From positions 62,001 to 126,000 of the forward strand of contig CAJFQM010000002.1 in the NCBI GenBank assembly GCA_904419075.1: a stretch of 64,000 bases of DNA, written 5' to 3'. The translations under genes and the position numbers were made by a program. Positions within the stretch are counted from its first letter, which is position 1. Each line of letters begins with the position of its first letter. The notes under the pieces were generated by a model. It saw nothing but the letters and a program-made list of their open reading frames with translations. It had not been told where the DNA came from and made no database searches. This DNA comes from an uncultured Clostridia bacterium. GTDB taxonomy: Bacteria > Bacillota > Clostridia > Christensenellales > Borkfalkiaceae. This document shows, one piece after another, positions 9,801-18,025 of this stretch.

Positions 9801-10284
9801 CGGCGGCGCCTACGACACGATTTACGTGAATATTTCCGAAAAATCGCCCGAACCCGAAAAGACGATTGCTTCCGTCGCGGTGACGGATTTCGATCTCGAC
9901 TATACGGTAGGCGACGAATTTTCCGGCGGAAAAGTGCTGGTAGTGTATAGCGACGGAACGACGGAGTCGGTAGATCTGACGGCGGAAATGCTGAGCGGTT
10001 TCGATACGTCGAGCGCGGGCGAAAAGACGGTTACCGTGACGTATGAAGGCAAAACGGCGACCGTAACAATCAAAGTGGAGGAGGCGACGGGGCCCGATCC
10101 TGAACCTTCAACGCCCGACGACGGTGCCGAGGACAGTTCCGTCAATAGTTCCGAAAACAGCTCCGAGACGGGTTCGGAAGGGGAAGGTTGCGGCAGCAGC
10201 CTGTCGGACGGAACGGTATTGCTTGCGGGAATGCTGCTTCTCGCGGCAGCGGTGACGGTAATTGCCCGCAAAAAAGCGAAATAA
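6850..10284 (+). CDS. secreted calcineurin-like metallophosphoesterase with Ig-like repeats and C-terminal membrane anchor
   Basis: 1144 residues. Signal peptide 1-31 (basic start, hydrophobic core, cleavage likely after AFA). The metallophosphoesterase fold follows: SDIH (54-57), GDLT (107-110), NGNHD (141-145), HHG (273-275) and GHMH (313-316) supply the dinuclear metal ligands. Residues about 400-760 are a helical region I cannot assign. Four Ig-like repeats of the Big_3 type start near 769, 847, 923 and 1007, each with (E/Y)Y-VG-F-GG-L-V-SDGT and GFDTS-GEKTVTV motifs. After a Ser/Glu linker comes Gly-Cys-Gly (1113-1115), a hydrophobic segment (about 1121-1139) and the tail RKKAK. The protein probably acts at the cell surface on phosphoesters; the substrate is unknown. 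Confidence 0.85.
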   Translation: MFRKVRNTLVAMSLAASMVLGVVPKGIGAFAQQSETENPEPSAQDDTLDIAVMSDIHILPPDLIKDTEDYRNALNSDRKIFTESTGILDRMLTEVKEEKPDVLMISGDLTKDGELEGHQYLAKELEKVKEAVPGIKIYVTNGNHDINNSLGYNYNTEDGIAVPATRTTPELFLETYEDTVYNEANGVVAQFRPSTYTESETGDKAGMLSYVAEPAEGYTIIVVDSGRYSADNTDEGTAEHQTSGQISEELENWVVEQAEAAREKGNTVIGMMHHGLAEHFSMEEEILGEYVVNDYKNVASAFADAGMQFVFTGHMHANDITVATSENGNVLYDIETGSAVTYPCPMRFVSFTSESEGGEKTVSANISTRTNLDNVTYTTADKQQATIENLTEYAKQPQFGLSEDVIANLGTGLVGDLAQTITAGDGLKANLLNLIGELLGIPVSNVQSVVTMLMGLLPQEPGGTVYYDAATNNIIVSVEVLVISGDLGINAAALGQSLEYLLDEADKVLKDNAKVRAAADALIRNVLNMKVYDAPEGEEEDKTLIQLVNDVYQTHLSGADCDEAQIPAYIAEVEKNIENGTLVASLLDTLFNELWNLVLSFADEISLSGFLGTEYVDITKDAEGNEVYTPKGLTGRIPLFDNPPAGSPSGKSLLGTVYGGLGIGGTSDMDKTEIDENTTRLTFKEETTVEDLLTCTALSLAGVDDMIKELLLGKAETEEEAGSEGLIDDSVKGTISELLGKVVSSMTHDVSYTEDNDTTITITETGKTVSEIHLLDFRTEYEVGDEFENGKLLVVYTDGTTEKVNIADTMVKGFDTSSEGEKSVTINYKGKSIEETVKVSPVTEAQLNRIEILSYRTQYTVGEAFEEGILLAVYSDGTSKKVAITEDMVEGFTTEKKTSYLKTTVSYGGLSKQVTVKVVNEVSKVIINKDVRTEYEVGEAFSGGTLTVINSDGSVEEDVEITEDMVSGFDSSVAKDRVYVKITYGGAYDTIYVNISEKSPEPEKTIASVAVTDFDLDYTVGDEFSGGKVLVVYSDGTTESVDLTAEMLSGFDTSSAGEKTVTVTYEGKTATVTIKVEEATGPDPEPSTPDDGAEDSSVNSSENSSETGSEGEGCGSSLSDGTVLLAGMLLLAAAVTVIARKKAK

Positions 10285-10414
10285 TCTATAAGGATTATAC
10301 GTCCCGATAAAGAGAGCTTTCTTCCCTCCTTTGAATTGCGTGTTTTTAAGGTCGTTTTTCCGAAGAAATGCGGTGTTTTCACGGAAGTCAGAACTTTCTG
10401 AAAATAGATGAATA

Positions 10415-10450
10415 ATACTCCCCCGCGGCTCAATGCCGTCGGGGGAGTAT
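10415..10450. terminator. strong hairpin between convergent genes
   Basis: ATACTCCCCCG-CGGC / GCCG-TCGGGGGAGTAT, about 15 base pairs with one bulge and a TCAAT loop. It lies between the phosphoesterase gene (+) and radA (-). T-runs on either side are weak, so termination efficiency is uncertain. Confidence 0.6.
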
Positions 10451-10481
10451 GGATTTCTCGGAAGGAGGGAATAATTTTTAT

Positions 10482-11888
10482 TTACGCCTGCGGATTGAAC
10501 GGGGAGCGCAGATTGAGCTCCTTTATCATCTGATTGACATAGGAAACGGGCACGAGCTTGATTTTGCCCTTGAATTTTTCGCAGGCTTTCATATTTTTTG
10601 CGGGGAGGACGACGGTTTTGAAGCCCGTTTTAATGCACTCGTTCACGCGCTTTTCGGCGTAGGTGACGGCGCGGATTTCCCCCGTCAGTCCGACTTCGCC
10701 GAATACGGCGGTATATTTGTCGATGGGAATGTCGGCGGCGGCGCTGGCGAGGGCGGCGCAGACGGCGAGATCGACGGAAGGTTCGGCGAGTTTGATGCCG
10801 CCCATGGCGTTGATGTAGACGTCAGAGGTATAGAAGGGAATCCCGCAGCGTTTTTCGAGCACGGCAATCAGCACAACCAGTTTATTGTAGTCAATGCCGA
10901 GCGTCATTCTCCGCGGGAGGCCGTAGGAAGTTTTTGCAATGAGCGTCTGAATTTCGACGTTCATGCAGCGGTTGCCGCTTTCCGAAGGGGTGACGCAGGA
11001 GCCTGCGGCGACGCCGCGGCTTTCGGAGAGAAACAGCTCGGAGTAATCGGAGAGGCTTTTGATGCCCGCTTCGGTCATTTCGAATACGCCCACTTCCTGT
11101 ACGGAGCCGAACCTGTTTTTGACGGCGCGGAGGAGCTTGAAATTTTCTTCCTGCTGTCCCTCGAAATAGAGGACGGTGTCCATGATATGTTCGAGGACTT
11201 TTGGTCCCGCGAGGGAGCCCTCCTTGGTGACGTGGCCGATGATGAAGAAGGTGATTCCGCGGGATTTGGCGATTCTCATGAGCCTTGCGGCGCACTCTCT
11301 GACCTGTCCGACGCTGCCTGCGGCGGAGGAGAGCGCTTCGGTATAGACGGCCTGAATGGAGTCGATGACGACGAATTCCGCGTCCGAGAGGTTGTTTTCT
11401 ATGTCTTCGAGGCAGGTTTCGTTGAGGAGCAGAAAGTTATCGGAATTGATTCCCAGCCTTTCGCAGCGCATTTTCACCTGCGAGCAACTCTCTTCTGCGG
11501 AGACATATAAGACGCGCCTTTCTTCGGCGAGGTACGCGGAGACCTGTGTCAGGAGGGTGCTTTTTCCGATTCCGGGGTCACCGCCGAGGAGCACGAGGGA
11601 ACCCCGCACGATTCCTCCGCCGAGTACGGTGTCAAATTCTCCGATCCCCGAGGAGACTCGCTTGAATTTTTCGTAACCGACTTTGGAGAGGGGGAGGGCT
11701 CTCGTTCCGCCGCCCATATCGGAGAGCGCGGGATGGGAGGACTTTTTCACACTTTCTGCGGGTTTGATCAGTTCCTCCTGCATGGTGTTGAAGTTGCCGC
11801 AGCCGGGGCACTTTCCCAGCCATTTGGGAGCGGTGTATCCGCATTCGACGCAGACGAACTGCGAAGTCGGCGCTTTGGATGTAGCCAT
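10482..11888 (-). CDS. radA: DNA repair protein RadA (Sms)
   Basis: 468 residues. It is a DnaB-like helicase/branch-migration factor for recombination intermediates. An N-terminal zinc finger has C13, C16, C27, C30; Walker A is GGDPGIGKST (102-111); the RadA-specific KNRFG motif is at 257-261; the C-terminal part is the Lon-like domain (GGIKLAEPSVDLA, ending in NLRSPFNP). The start has AAGGAGAAAA upstream. It is the third gene of the minus-strand run rqcP-ispDF-radA, but a 311-base spacer with tandem repeats separates it from ispDF. Confidence 0.97.
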   Translation of the reverse strand: MATSKAPTSQFVCVECGYTAPKWLGKCPGCGNFNTMQEELIKPAESVKKSSHPALSDMGGGTRALPLSKVGYEKFKRVSSGIGEFDTVLGGGIVRGSLVLLGGDPGIGKSTLLTQVSAYLAEERRVLYVSAEESCSQVKMRCERLGINSDNFLLLNETCLEDIENNLSDAEFVVIDSIQAVYTEALSSAAGSVGQVRECAARLMRIAKSRGITFFIIGHVTKEGSLAGPKVLEHIMDTVLYFEGQQEENFKLLRAVKNRFGSVQEVGVFEMTEAGIKSLSDYSELFLSESRGVAAGSCVTPSESGNRCMNVEIQTLIAKTSYGLPRRMTLGIDYNKLVVLIAVLEKRCGIPFYTSDVYINAMGGIKLAEPSVDLAVCAALASAAADIPIDKYTAVFGEVGLTGEIRAVTYAEKRVNECIKTGFKTVVLPAKNMKACEKFKGKIKLVPVSYVNQMIKELNLRSPFNPQA

Positions 11889-12113
11889 AAAATATTTTCT
11901 CCTTAACGGCGGCTGCGCATGTGCGCACCCGTCGGATTGAAATTAAGTATATGCGGCCTTTTAGTGCCGTTCAAGATATAATCGCAGTCGGAAGGTTTCT
12001 GAAATCGGGCACGGGCGCTTCGGATTTCTCTGAAATATCGTCAGATTGCGCCTAAAATATATACATATACAACTGCCGAATATCGTCGAGATTTTTTTGA
12101 ACTACGCATGTCC
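11889..12113. other. spacer between radA and ispDF, left part
   Basis: No ORF with support. It contains more diverged sequences resembling the 28-bp repeat to its right, starting CGTCGGATTG at 11930, CGTCAGATTG at 12039 and CGTCGAGAT at 12084. The copy at 12039 is close to the one that overlaps the ispDF end. No clear minus-strand promoter for radA was recognised. Confidence 0.4.
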
Positions 12114-12225
12114 CGTCAGATCATCGCGGAAAGTGCACACTCATGAGATTGTCGCAGAATGCGCACACCCGTTAGGTCATCGCGGAAGACGCACGTTCGT
12201 CAGATTGTCCTTAAAAGCACATAGG
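12114..12225. repeat. 28-bp tandem repeat, four copies
   Basis: Four units start at 12114, 12142, 12170 and 12198, an exact 28-base period. On the plus strand the common pattern is CGTCAGATCATCGCGGAA then GNNGCACAC. The first three units are non-coding; the fourth covers the last codons and the TGA stop of ispDF (on the minus strand). Units differ from each other at roughly a third of positions, so this is an old or relaxed array. The spacing is direct with no unique spacers, unlike CRISPR. Confidence 0.75.
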
Positions 12226-13447
12226 CGTTTACGGTAATTCCCTTGCCTTCTCCGACGTAACCCAATCCCTCGTTGGTGCCGGCGGAAACGCCGACGGCGG
12301 AGCAATCGAGTCCGAGCGCTCGCGCGAGAGAGGACCTGATTTGGTCGATGAATTTTGCGAGGCGGGGTTTTTCCGCCTGAACGGCGACGGAAAGGTTTTT
12401 GGGTGCGAATCCTTCCCTTGCAATCAAAGATATGACTTCCCGAAGCATCTGCATGGAATCGGCGTCCCGCCATTTTTCGTCCTTGTCGGGGAAATAGTGT
12501 CCGATGTCTTTCAGCCCCGCGGCGGAAAGCAATGCGTCCATGACGGCGTGCGCGAGTACGTCTCCGTCGCTGTGCGCGACGAGCCCGCTTTCGGAGGGGA
12601 TTTTCACTCCCGCGAGGAGAATGAAATCCTGTTTTTTTCCGAAAGCGTGAGTATCCACGCCGAAACCCGCCCGCGCGCAGTTGTCGGCGAAATCTTCGGG
12701 GAAGGTGAGCTTTTTGTTTTCCCGCGCGCCCGCGCATAAGCGGGGGGCGCCGATAAAGGCGGCGTATACGGAAGAATCGTCGGTATATGTCCCGCCTTCT
12801 TTTTCCGCCGCCGTATAAGCGCGCCGCAGTTCTTCGGTATAGAACCCCTGCGGAGTCTGTAAAGCGAATACCTTGTCCCGCGGCGGCACGGCGCCGATAT
12901 ATCCGTTTTCCGAAACCGCGACGGTATCGACCGCGGGAACCGCGCAGATACCGCTGCCGAATCGGGATACGCTGGAAATGCACCCCGAAATGATTTCTTC
13001 GGAAACAAAGGGGCGCGCGCCGTCGTGTACGAGCACGATTTCCCCCTTCGCGGCTTTCAGGGCGTTGCGGACGGAATCCGACCGCGTTTTTCCCCCGAGC
13101 ACGGCCCTCGTGCGCGGAAAGCGGGCGCAGAGCGTGGAGATAACCTCGAAATCCGTCTCCGAAGCGGTCACGAGGATTTCCGTCACGGCGAGAATGTCAA
13201 ATGCGGAAATCGTCTTTTCGAGCACGCACCCTTTCAGAATCTCGCCCGTCGAGCCGTTTTTTCCGTCTGCCCGCTCATATCTTCGCGCCGTCCGCTCCGC
13301 GGTTTCCGCAAACGTACCCGTTTTGTCCGCGGCGGATACTCCCGCGTAAAGCGGCGCGAATAATTTATTCCCGTTCATTTTGGCGCGTTCGCCTTTTCCC
13401 GCGGCGCAGATGACGGCGGTCACGGAAGGAGAGGAGAGGGCGTTCAT
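12200..13447 (-). CDS. ispDF: bifunctional IspD/IspF (MEP cytidylyltransferase / MECDP synthase)
   Basis: 415 residues. Residues 1-255 are IspD: CAAGKGERAKMNGNK is the CTP loop, and HDGARPFVS and TPQGFYTEEL follow. Residues 258-415 are IspF: D265 and H267 in GVDTHAFG, then AHSDGDVLAH with H300, and the GHYFPDKDEKWRDADS segment. The fusion catalyses two non-consecutive steps of the MEP pathway to isoprenoids; such fusions are known in proteobacteria and some Clostridia. The IspD part has an insertion of about 37 residues (36-72) where the family has a short loop before VLEKTI. It overlaps rqcP by ATGA, implying translational coupling. Confidence 0.94.
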   Translation of the reverse strand: MNALSSPSVTAVICAAGKGERAKMNGNKLFAPLYAGVSAADKTGTFAETAERTARRYERADGKNGSTGEILKGCVLEKTISAFDILAVTEILVTASETDFEVISTLCARFPRTRAVLGGKTRSDSVRNALKAAKGEIVLVHDGARPFVSEEIISGCISSVSRFGSGICAVPAVDTVAVSENGYIGAVPPRDKVFALQTPQGFYTEELRRAYTAAEKEGGTYTDDSSVYAAFIGAPRLCAGARENKKLTFPEDFADNCARAGFGVDTHAFGKKQDFILLAGVKIPSESGLVAHSDGDVLAHAVMDALLSAAGLKDIGHYFPDKDEKWRDADSMQMLREVISLIAREGFAPKNLSVAVQAEKPRLAKFIDQIRSSLARALGLDCSAVGVSAGTNEGLGYVGEGKGITVNAYVLLRTI

Positions 13448-13689
13448 TGGGGGATTACCTCGTAGAGGGAAGCTGCCTCTTCCTTTTTTACGACCTCTTT
13501 GACGTCGAGGACGCGGAATTTGAGGGTTCCCGAAGCGTAGAGGATTTCGACCGTGTCGCCGGGCTTTACGGAAGCGGAGGGCTTTGCGGGTTTGCCGTTG
13601 AGGAGTACCTTATCCGCGCCGCAGGCTTCCTGAGCGACGGTGCGGCGTTTGAGGATTCTGGAAACTTTCAGAAATTTGTCGATTCTCAT
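13444..13689 (-). CDS. rqcP: S4-domain RNA-binding protein, RqcP type
   Basis: 81 residues, MRIDKFLKVSRILKRRTVAQEAC, matching the Bacillus YabO/RqcP family in start, length and the ending KKEEAASLYEVI. RqcP binds stalled 50S subunits and helps RqcH add alanine tails in ribosome quality control. It consists of a single S4 fold. The stop codon overlaps the ispDF start (ATGA). It is divergent from rpoB, with a 295-base spacer. The ribosome site is weak (AGGTC). Confidence 0.9.
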   Translation of the reverse strand: MRIDKFLKVSRILKRRTVAQEACGADKVLLNGKPAKPSASVKPGDTVEILYASGTLKFRVLDVKEVVKKEEAASLYEVIPQ

Positions 13690-13759
13690 AGAAATTTGAC
13701 CTGTTTTGTCCCTTTTGAAAAATAAAAAAAATTAGTTGAAGAGGTAGGGCAAAAATCGC

Positions 13760-13788
13760 TTGACATCTTTTCTTTTGCCCGTTATAAT
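13760..13788 (+). promoter_or_regulatory. consensus promoter of rpoBC
   Basis: TTGACA (13760-13765), 17 bases, TATAAT (13783-13788), a perfect consensus for the highly expressed polymerase operon. Confidence 0.88.
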
Positions 13789-13984
13789 TTAATAATGTAT
13801 CATTATGCTTACTATGGCGTATTGCCCCCTGAGGCAGAAAAGCATTACGGTAATATTATATCCGAAAGCGGCCGAAAAGTAAAGCGAACGACGCAAAATA
13901 ACGCAAAATTTCGATTTTTATCGATGAAAAGATATACTCGGTAGATCGGCTGAAAAAAACAGTTAAGGAGCAACGAATCAACCG
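13789..13984 (+). other. rpoBC leader, about 190 bases
   Basis: Transcribed leader between the promoter and rpoB. The expected transcription start coincides with an ATG at 13795 that opens a 49-codon frame ending at 13944; it lacks a ribosome site and would have to be leaderless. AAGGAG at 13964 serves rpoB. rplJ-rplL, which often precede rpoB, are absent here. Confidence 0.4.
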
Positions 13985-16900
13985 ATGGATTTACCTATTT
14001 ACAAGTATGGCAAGAATGAGAGAAGAAAATTCGGCTCGATCAACGAAGTCATCGACATTCCCGACCTCGTGGAGATTCAGAAGGACAGCTACAATTCTTT
14101 CATTCAGGAAGGCATCAGCGAGGTATTCGAGGATTTCTCCCCGATTACCGACTACTCCGACCACTTTGAGCTTTACTTTCTCGACCATCGTTTCGGCGAC
14201 AAGCCGAAATACGACGAGAAGGAATGCCGCAACCGCGACGCGACGTACGCGCTTCCGTTGCGGGTGAAAGTCCGCCTCGTGAACAAGGTGAAGAACGAAG
14301 TTCTCGACCAGGAAGTATTCATGGGCGATCTTCCGCTCATGACGGAGAACGGCTCGTTCATCATCAACGGCGCGGAGCGCGTCATCGTTTCCCAGCTGGT
14401 CCGTTCGCCGGGCGTGTATAATGCGTCGTCGAAGGATAAGACGGGCAAGGAGATGTTCGCGACGACGGTGATGCCCAACCGCGGCGCATGGCTGGAACTC
14501 GAACAGGACGCGGCGGACGCCCTGTATGTCCGCGTGGACAGAAAGAAGAAGCTGTGCATCACGGTGCTTTTGCGCGCGCTGGGCTTCGGCTCCAACCGCG
14601 CGATAGAGGATTTGTTCCCGGGCGATAAAATCATCAAAGAGACGCTGGAAAAGGATACCACGAAATCGGAATCGGACGGCCTTATCGAGCTGTATCGCCG
14701 TCTCCGTCCCGGCGAAGTGCCGACGGAAGATTCCGTGCGCACGCACCTTTTCAATCTGTTCTTCGATCCCCGCCGTTACGACATCGCCAAAGTGGGCAGA
14801 TATAAATATAATAAGAAGCTCAACTTAGCGTACCGTCTTCCGGGCTGTAAAGCGGCGGACGATATCGTCAATCCCGAGACGGGTGAAATTCTCGCCACCG
14901 CGGGAGAGAAGATTTCCGAGGAAAAGGCGAGAGAGATCCAGAACGCGGGCGTGAACGAAGTATTCGTTCTGGTGGACGATCCCGAGGAAGGGGAGATCCG
15001 CCATAAGATCATCGCCAATAACACGGTGGATTTCGCCGCGGTTTCGGATATCCCCTTAAAGGCCCGCGCCAAGGACTTCGGCCTGCTTCCCACGATTTAT
15101 TATCCCAACTACCGCTTCTCCAAGCTCGTCGCCGAGGACTGCAAGACGATGACGGTGGAGGAAGTGGCGGAAAAATACGTCGACGAGATCGACGCGCTTT
15201 ACTATACGCACGAGAAGCCCGAAGAGGCGGACGAGAAACAGGAAGAGAAAAAGAACCGCGAAAAGCGCCGCGATAACCGCCGCAAATTCGTGCAGGCGTG
15301 TAAGACTTTCCACGCAGTGCTCGGCCGCGAAAATCCCGTTCCGACGAAAGAGGAGAAGAAGGAAATCCGCCCGCTGGCGGATAAGCTCTGCCATAAGCAC
15401 GTGACGGTGGACGACATCGTCGCGTCCGTGTCTACCAACCTCGACCTCCGTTACGGAATCGGCACGATAGACAATATCGACCATTTGGGCAACCGCCGCG
15501 TGCGTTCGGTGGGCGAGCTGCTTCAAAATCAGCTCCGCGTGGGTATCGCGCGTCTCGAACGCCTCATCAAGGAGAGAATGGCGACGCAGGATCCCATGGA
15601 GGTCACGCCGTCGGGGCTCATCAATATCCGTCCCGTATCCGCGGTAATCCGCGAATTCTTCGGCTCCTCCCAGCTCTCTCAGTTCATGGATCAGACCAAC
15701 CCGATCGCGGAGCTCACGCATAAGCGTAAACTTTCCGCGCTCGGCCCCGGCGGACTCAACCGCGACCGCGCGACGTTCGAAGTCCGCGACATACACCATA
15801 CGCATTACGGAAGAATGTGTCCGATAGAGACGCCCGAAGGCCAGAACATCGGTCTGATTTCCTCGCTCGCGACGTTTGCGAAGGTCAACGAATACGGGTT
15901 CATCATGAGTCCTTACCGCCGCGTCGATAAAGACACGGGCATCGTCACCGACCACGTGGACTATCTGACGGCGGACGAGGAGGACAGATATATCGTGGCG
16001 CAGGCGAACGAGCCTCTGGACGCAGAGGGGCGCTTTGTCAACGAGCGCGTCGGCTGCCGCCATCAGGACTTGATCACCGAGCTTCCGCGGGAGAAAATGG
16101 ACTATATGGACGTATCTCCCAAGCAGCTCGTTTCGGTCGCGACGGCGCTCATTCCCTTCCTGGAAAACGACGATACCAACCGCGCGCTGATGGGCTCCAA
16201 CATGCAGCGTCAGGCGGTTCCCCTTCTCAAAACGGAATCTTCCATCGTTGCGACGGGCATCGAAGCGGCGATCGCGAAGGATTCGGGCGTCATGGTCATG
16301 GCGAAGGAAGCGGGCGTGGTGGTCGGCTGCGCGTCCAATATGATCAAAATTCGCGAAGACGACGGAAAAATCCGCGAATATCCCTTGAAGAAATTCGAGC
16401 GTTCCAATCAAGGTACCTGCCTCAATCAGAGACCCATCGTTTCGACGGGCGACAGAGTCGCGAAGGGCGAAATCATCGCAGACGGTCCCTCTACGAATAA
16501 CGGGGAGCTGGCGCTCGGCAAAAACATTCTCATCGGCTATATGGAGTGGGAGGGCTATAACTACGAAGACGCCATTCTGCTTTCGGAGAAGCTGGTGCAG
16601 GACGACGTGTTCACCTCCATTCATATCGAGGAGCACGAGACGGAGGCGCGGGACACCAAGCTCGGACAGGAAGAAATCACGCGCGACATTCCCAACGTGG
16701 GCGACGACGCGCTGAAAGATCTGGACGAAGACGGCATCGTGCGCATCGGCGCGGAAGTGCAGAGCGGCGATATTCTCGTCGGTAAAGTCTCCCCGAAGGG
16801 CGAGACGGAGCTCACTCCCGAGGAGCGGCTCCTTCGCGCGATCTTCGGCGAGAAATCGAGAGAAGTCAGGGACACTTCCCTGCGCGTTCCGCACGGGGAA

Positions 16901-18004
16901 GGTGGCGTGGTCGTGGACGTGAAGGTGTTCACGCGGGAGAACAAGGACGAACTCGAACCGGGCGTGAATAAGCTCGTGCGCGTGTATATCGCGCAAAAGC
17001 GCAAAATTCAGGTCGGCGATAAGATGGCGGGCCGCCACGGCAATAAGGGCGTCATTTCGCGCGTGCTCTCGCAGGCGGATATGCCCTTCCTTTCGGACGG
17101 CACTCCGCTTCAAATCCTGTTGAACCCGCTCGGCGTTCCTTCGCGTATGAATATCGGACAGGTGCTGGAAGTGCACCTCGGCTACGTGTGCAAACAGCTC
17201 GGCTGGAAAATCGCCACGCCCGTGTTCGACGGCGCGACGGAGAAGGACATCGAGCAGATGTTCCGCGAAAACAATCTTTTGAATCCCGACGGCAAGGTCG
17301 ACGGCAAATTCCGCGTGTTCGACGGCAGAACGGGCGAACCGTTCGAGAACCGCGTCACGATCGGCGTGCAGTATATGATTAAGCTGATTCACCTCGTCGA
17401 CGATAAAATTCACGCGCGTTCCATCGGTCCTTACAGTCTCGTGACGCAGCAGCCGTTGGGCGGTAAAGCGCAGTTCGGCGGCCAGCGTTTCGGCGAAATG
17501 GAAGTCTGGGCGCTGGAAGCGTACGGCGCGGCGCACATTTTGCAGGAAATTCTCACGGTCAAGTCGGACGACGTCGTGGGCCGTGTCAAGACCTACGAAT
17601 CCATCGTCAAGGGCGAGAACATTTCCGAGCCGGGAATCCCCGAAGCGTTCAAGGTCCTCTTGAAAGAGCTTCAATCTCTGGCTCTGGACGTGAAGGTGCT
17701 CACGGAGACGGGCGACGAGCTGATTATCCGCGAGTTTGACGACGAGGAAGAAGCGGCGGATAACGCGGCGAGCAGAAGAGACTTCCTCAAAGACGAAGAG
17801 CTCGAAGACATCGATTTCAGCGCGGACGACGAGGACGAAGAAGACGAAGAGGGCGACGTTTCGATCTTTGAAGACGAAGGCGACGACGAAGACGACTTCG
17901 TATCGGACAGAGAGGATGACGACGATGATTTCTCCGACATTTCGGACGAATTCAAATTCGATTCTCTGTTCGACGACGAGGACGACGGCAAGGACGACGA
18001 GTAA
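13985..18004 (+). CDS. rpoB: DNA-directed RNA polymerase beta subunit, with acidic C-terminal tail
   Basis: 1339 residues, about 100 longer than typical clostridial RpoB. All conserved blocks are present, including the rifampicin region [24 protein letters not shown], with the wild-type-like S, Q, D, H and R positions, and the active-site blocks [11 protein letters not shown] and the C-terminal [21 protein letters not shown]. After the usual end ([19 protein letters not shown]) there is an extra tail of 89 residues (1251-1339) in which 50 are Asp or Glu by my count. A charged insertion near 415-440 ([20 protein letters not shown]) is also present. The gene is followed after 21 bases by rpoC. 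Confidence 0.98.
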   Translation: MDLPIYKYGKNERRKFGSINEVIDIPDLVEIQKDSYNSFIQEGISEVFEDFSPITDYSDHFELYFLDHRFGDKPKYDEKECRNRDATYALPLRVKVRLVNKVKNEVLDQEVFMGDLPLMTENGSFIINGAERVIVSQLVRSPGVYNASSKDKTGKEMFATTVMPNRGAWLELEQDAADALYVRVDRKKKLCITVLLRALGFGSNRAIEDLFPGDKIIKETLEKDTTKSESDGLIELYRRLRPGEVPTEDSVRTHLFNLFFDPRRYDIAKVGRYKYNKKLNLAYRLPGCKAADDIVNPETGEILATAGEKISEEKAREIQNAGVNEVFVLVDDPEEGEIRHKIIANNTVDFAAVSDIPLKARAKDFGLLPTIYYPNYRFSKLVAEDCKTMTVEEVAEKYVDEIDALYYTHEKPEEADEKQEEKKNREKRRDNRRKFVQACKTFHAVLGRENPVPTKEEKKEIRPLADKLCHKHVTVDDIVASVSTNLDLRYGIGTIDNIDHLGNRRVRSVGELLQNQLRVGIARLERLIKERMATQDPMEVTPSGLINIRPVSAVIREFFGSSQLSQFMDQTNPIAELTHKRKLSALGPGGLNRDRATFEVRDIHHTHYGRMCPIETPEGQNIGLISSLATFAKVNEYGFIMSPYRRVDKDTGIVTDHVDYLTADEEDRYIVAQANEPLDAEGRFVNERVGCRHQDLITELPREKMDYMDVSPKQLVSVATALIPFLENDDTNRALMGSNMQRQAVPLLKTESSIVATGIEAAIAKDSGVMVMAKEAGVVVGCASNMIKIREDDGKIREYPLKKFERSNQGTCLNQRPIVSTGDRVAKGEIIADGPSTNNGELALGKNILIGYMEWEGYNYEDAILLSEKLVQDDVFTSIHIEEHETEARDTKLGQEEITRDIPNVGDDALKDLDEDGIVRIGAEVQSGDILVGKVSPKGETELTPEERLLRAIFGEKSREVRDTSLRVPHGEGGVVVDVKVFTRENKDELEPGVNKLVRVYIAQKRKIQVGDKMAGRHGNKGVISRVLSQADMPFLSDGTPLQILLNPLGVPSRMNIGQVLEVHLGYVCKQLGWKIATPVFDGATEKDIEQMFRENNLLNPDGKVDGKFRVFDGRTGEPFENRVTIGVQYMIKLIHLVDDKIHARSIGPYSLVTQQPLGGKAQFGGQRFGEMEVWALEAYGAAHILQEILTVKSDDVVGRVKTYESIVKGENISEPGIPEAFKVLLKELQSLALDVKVLTETGDELIIREFDDEEEAADNAASRRDFLKDEELEDIDFSADDEDEEDEEGDVSIFEDEGDDEDDFVSDREDDDDDFSDISDEFKFDSLFDDEDDGKDDE

Positions 18005-18025
18005 TCGGAGGAAAGAGAAAGGTAT

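Noticed and set aside
12114-12225. CRISPR array
   Set aside because: The 28-bp units are contiguous without spacers, degenerate, overlap an ispDF end, and no cas genes are present.
12177-12983. 268-codon minus-strand frame overlapping ispDF
   Set aside because: Shadow of ispDF in another frame; Arg-rich, no motif.
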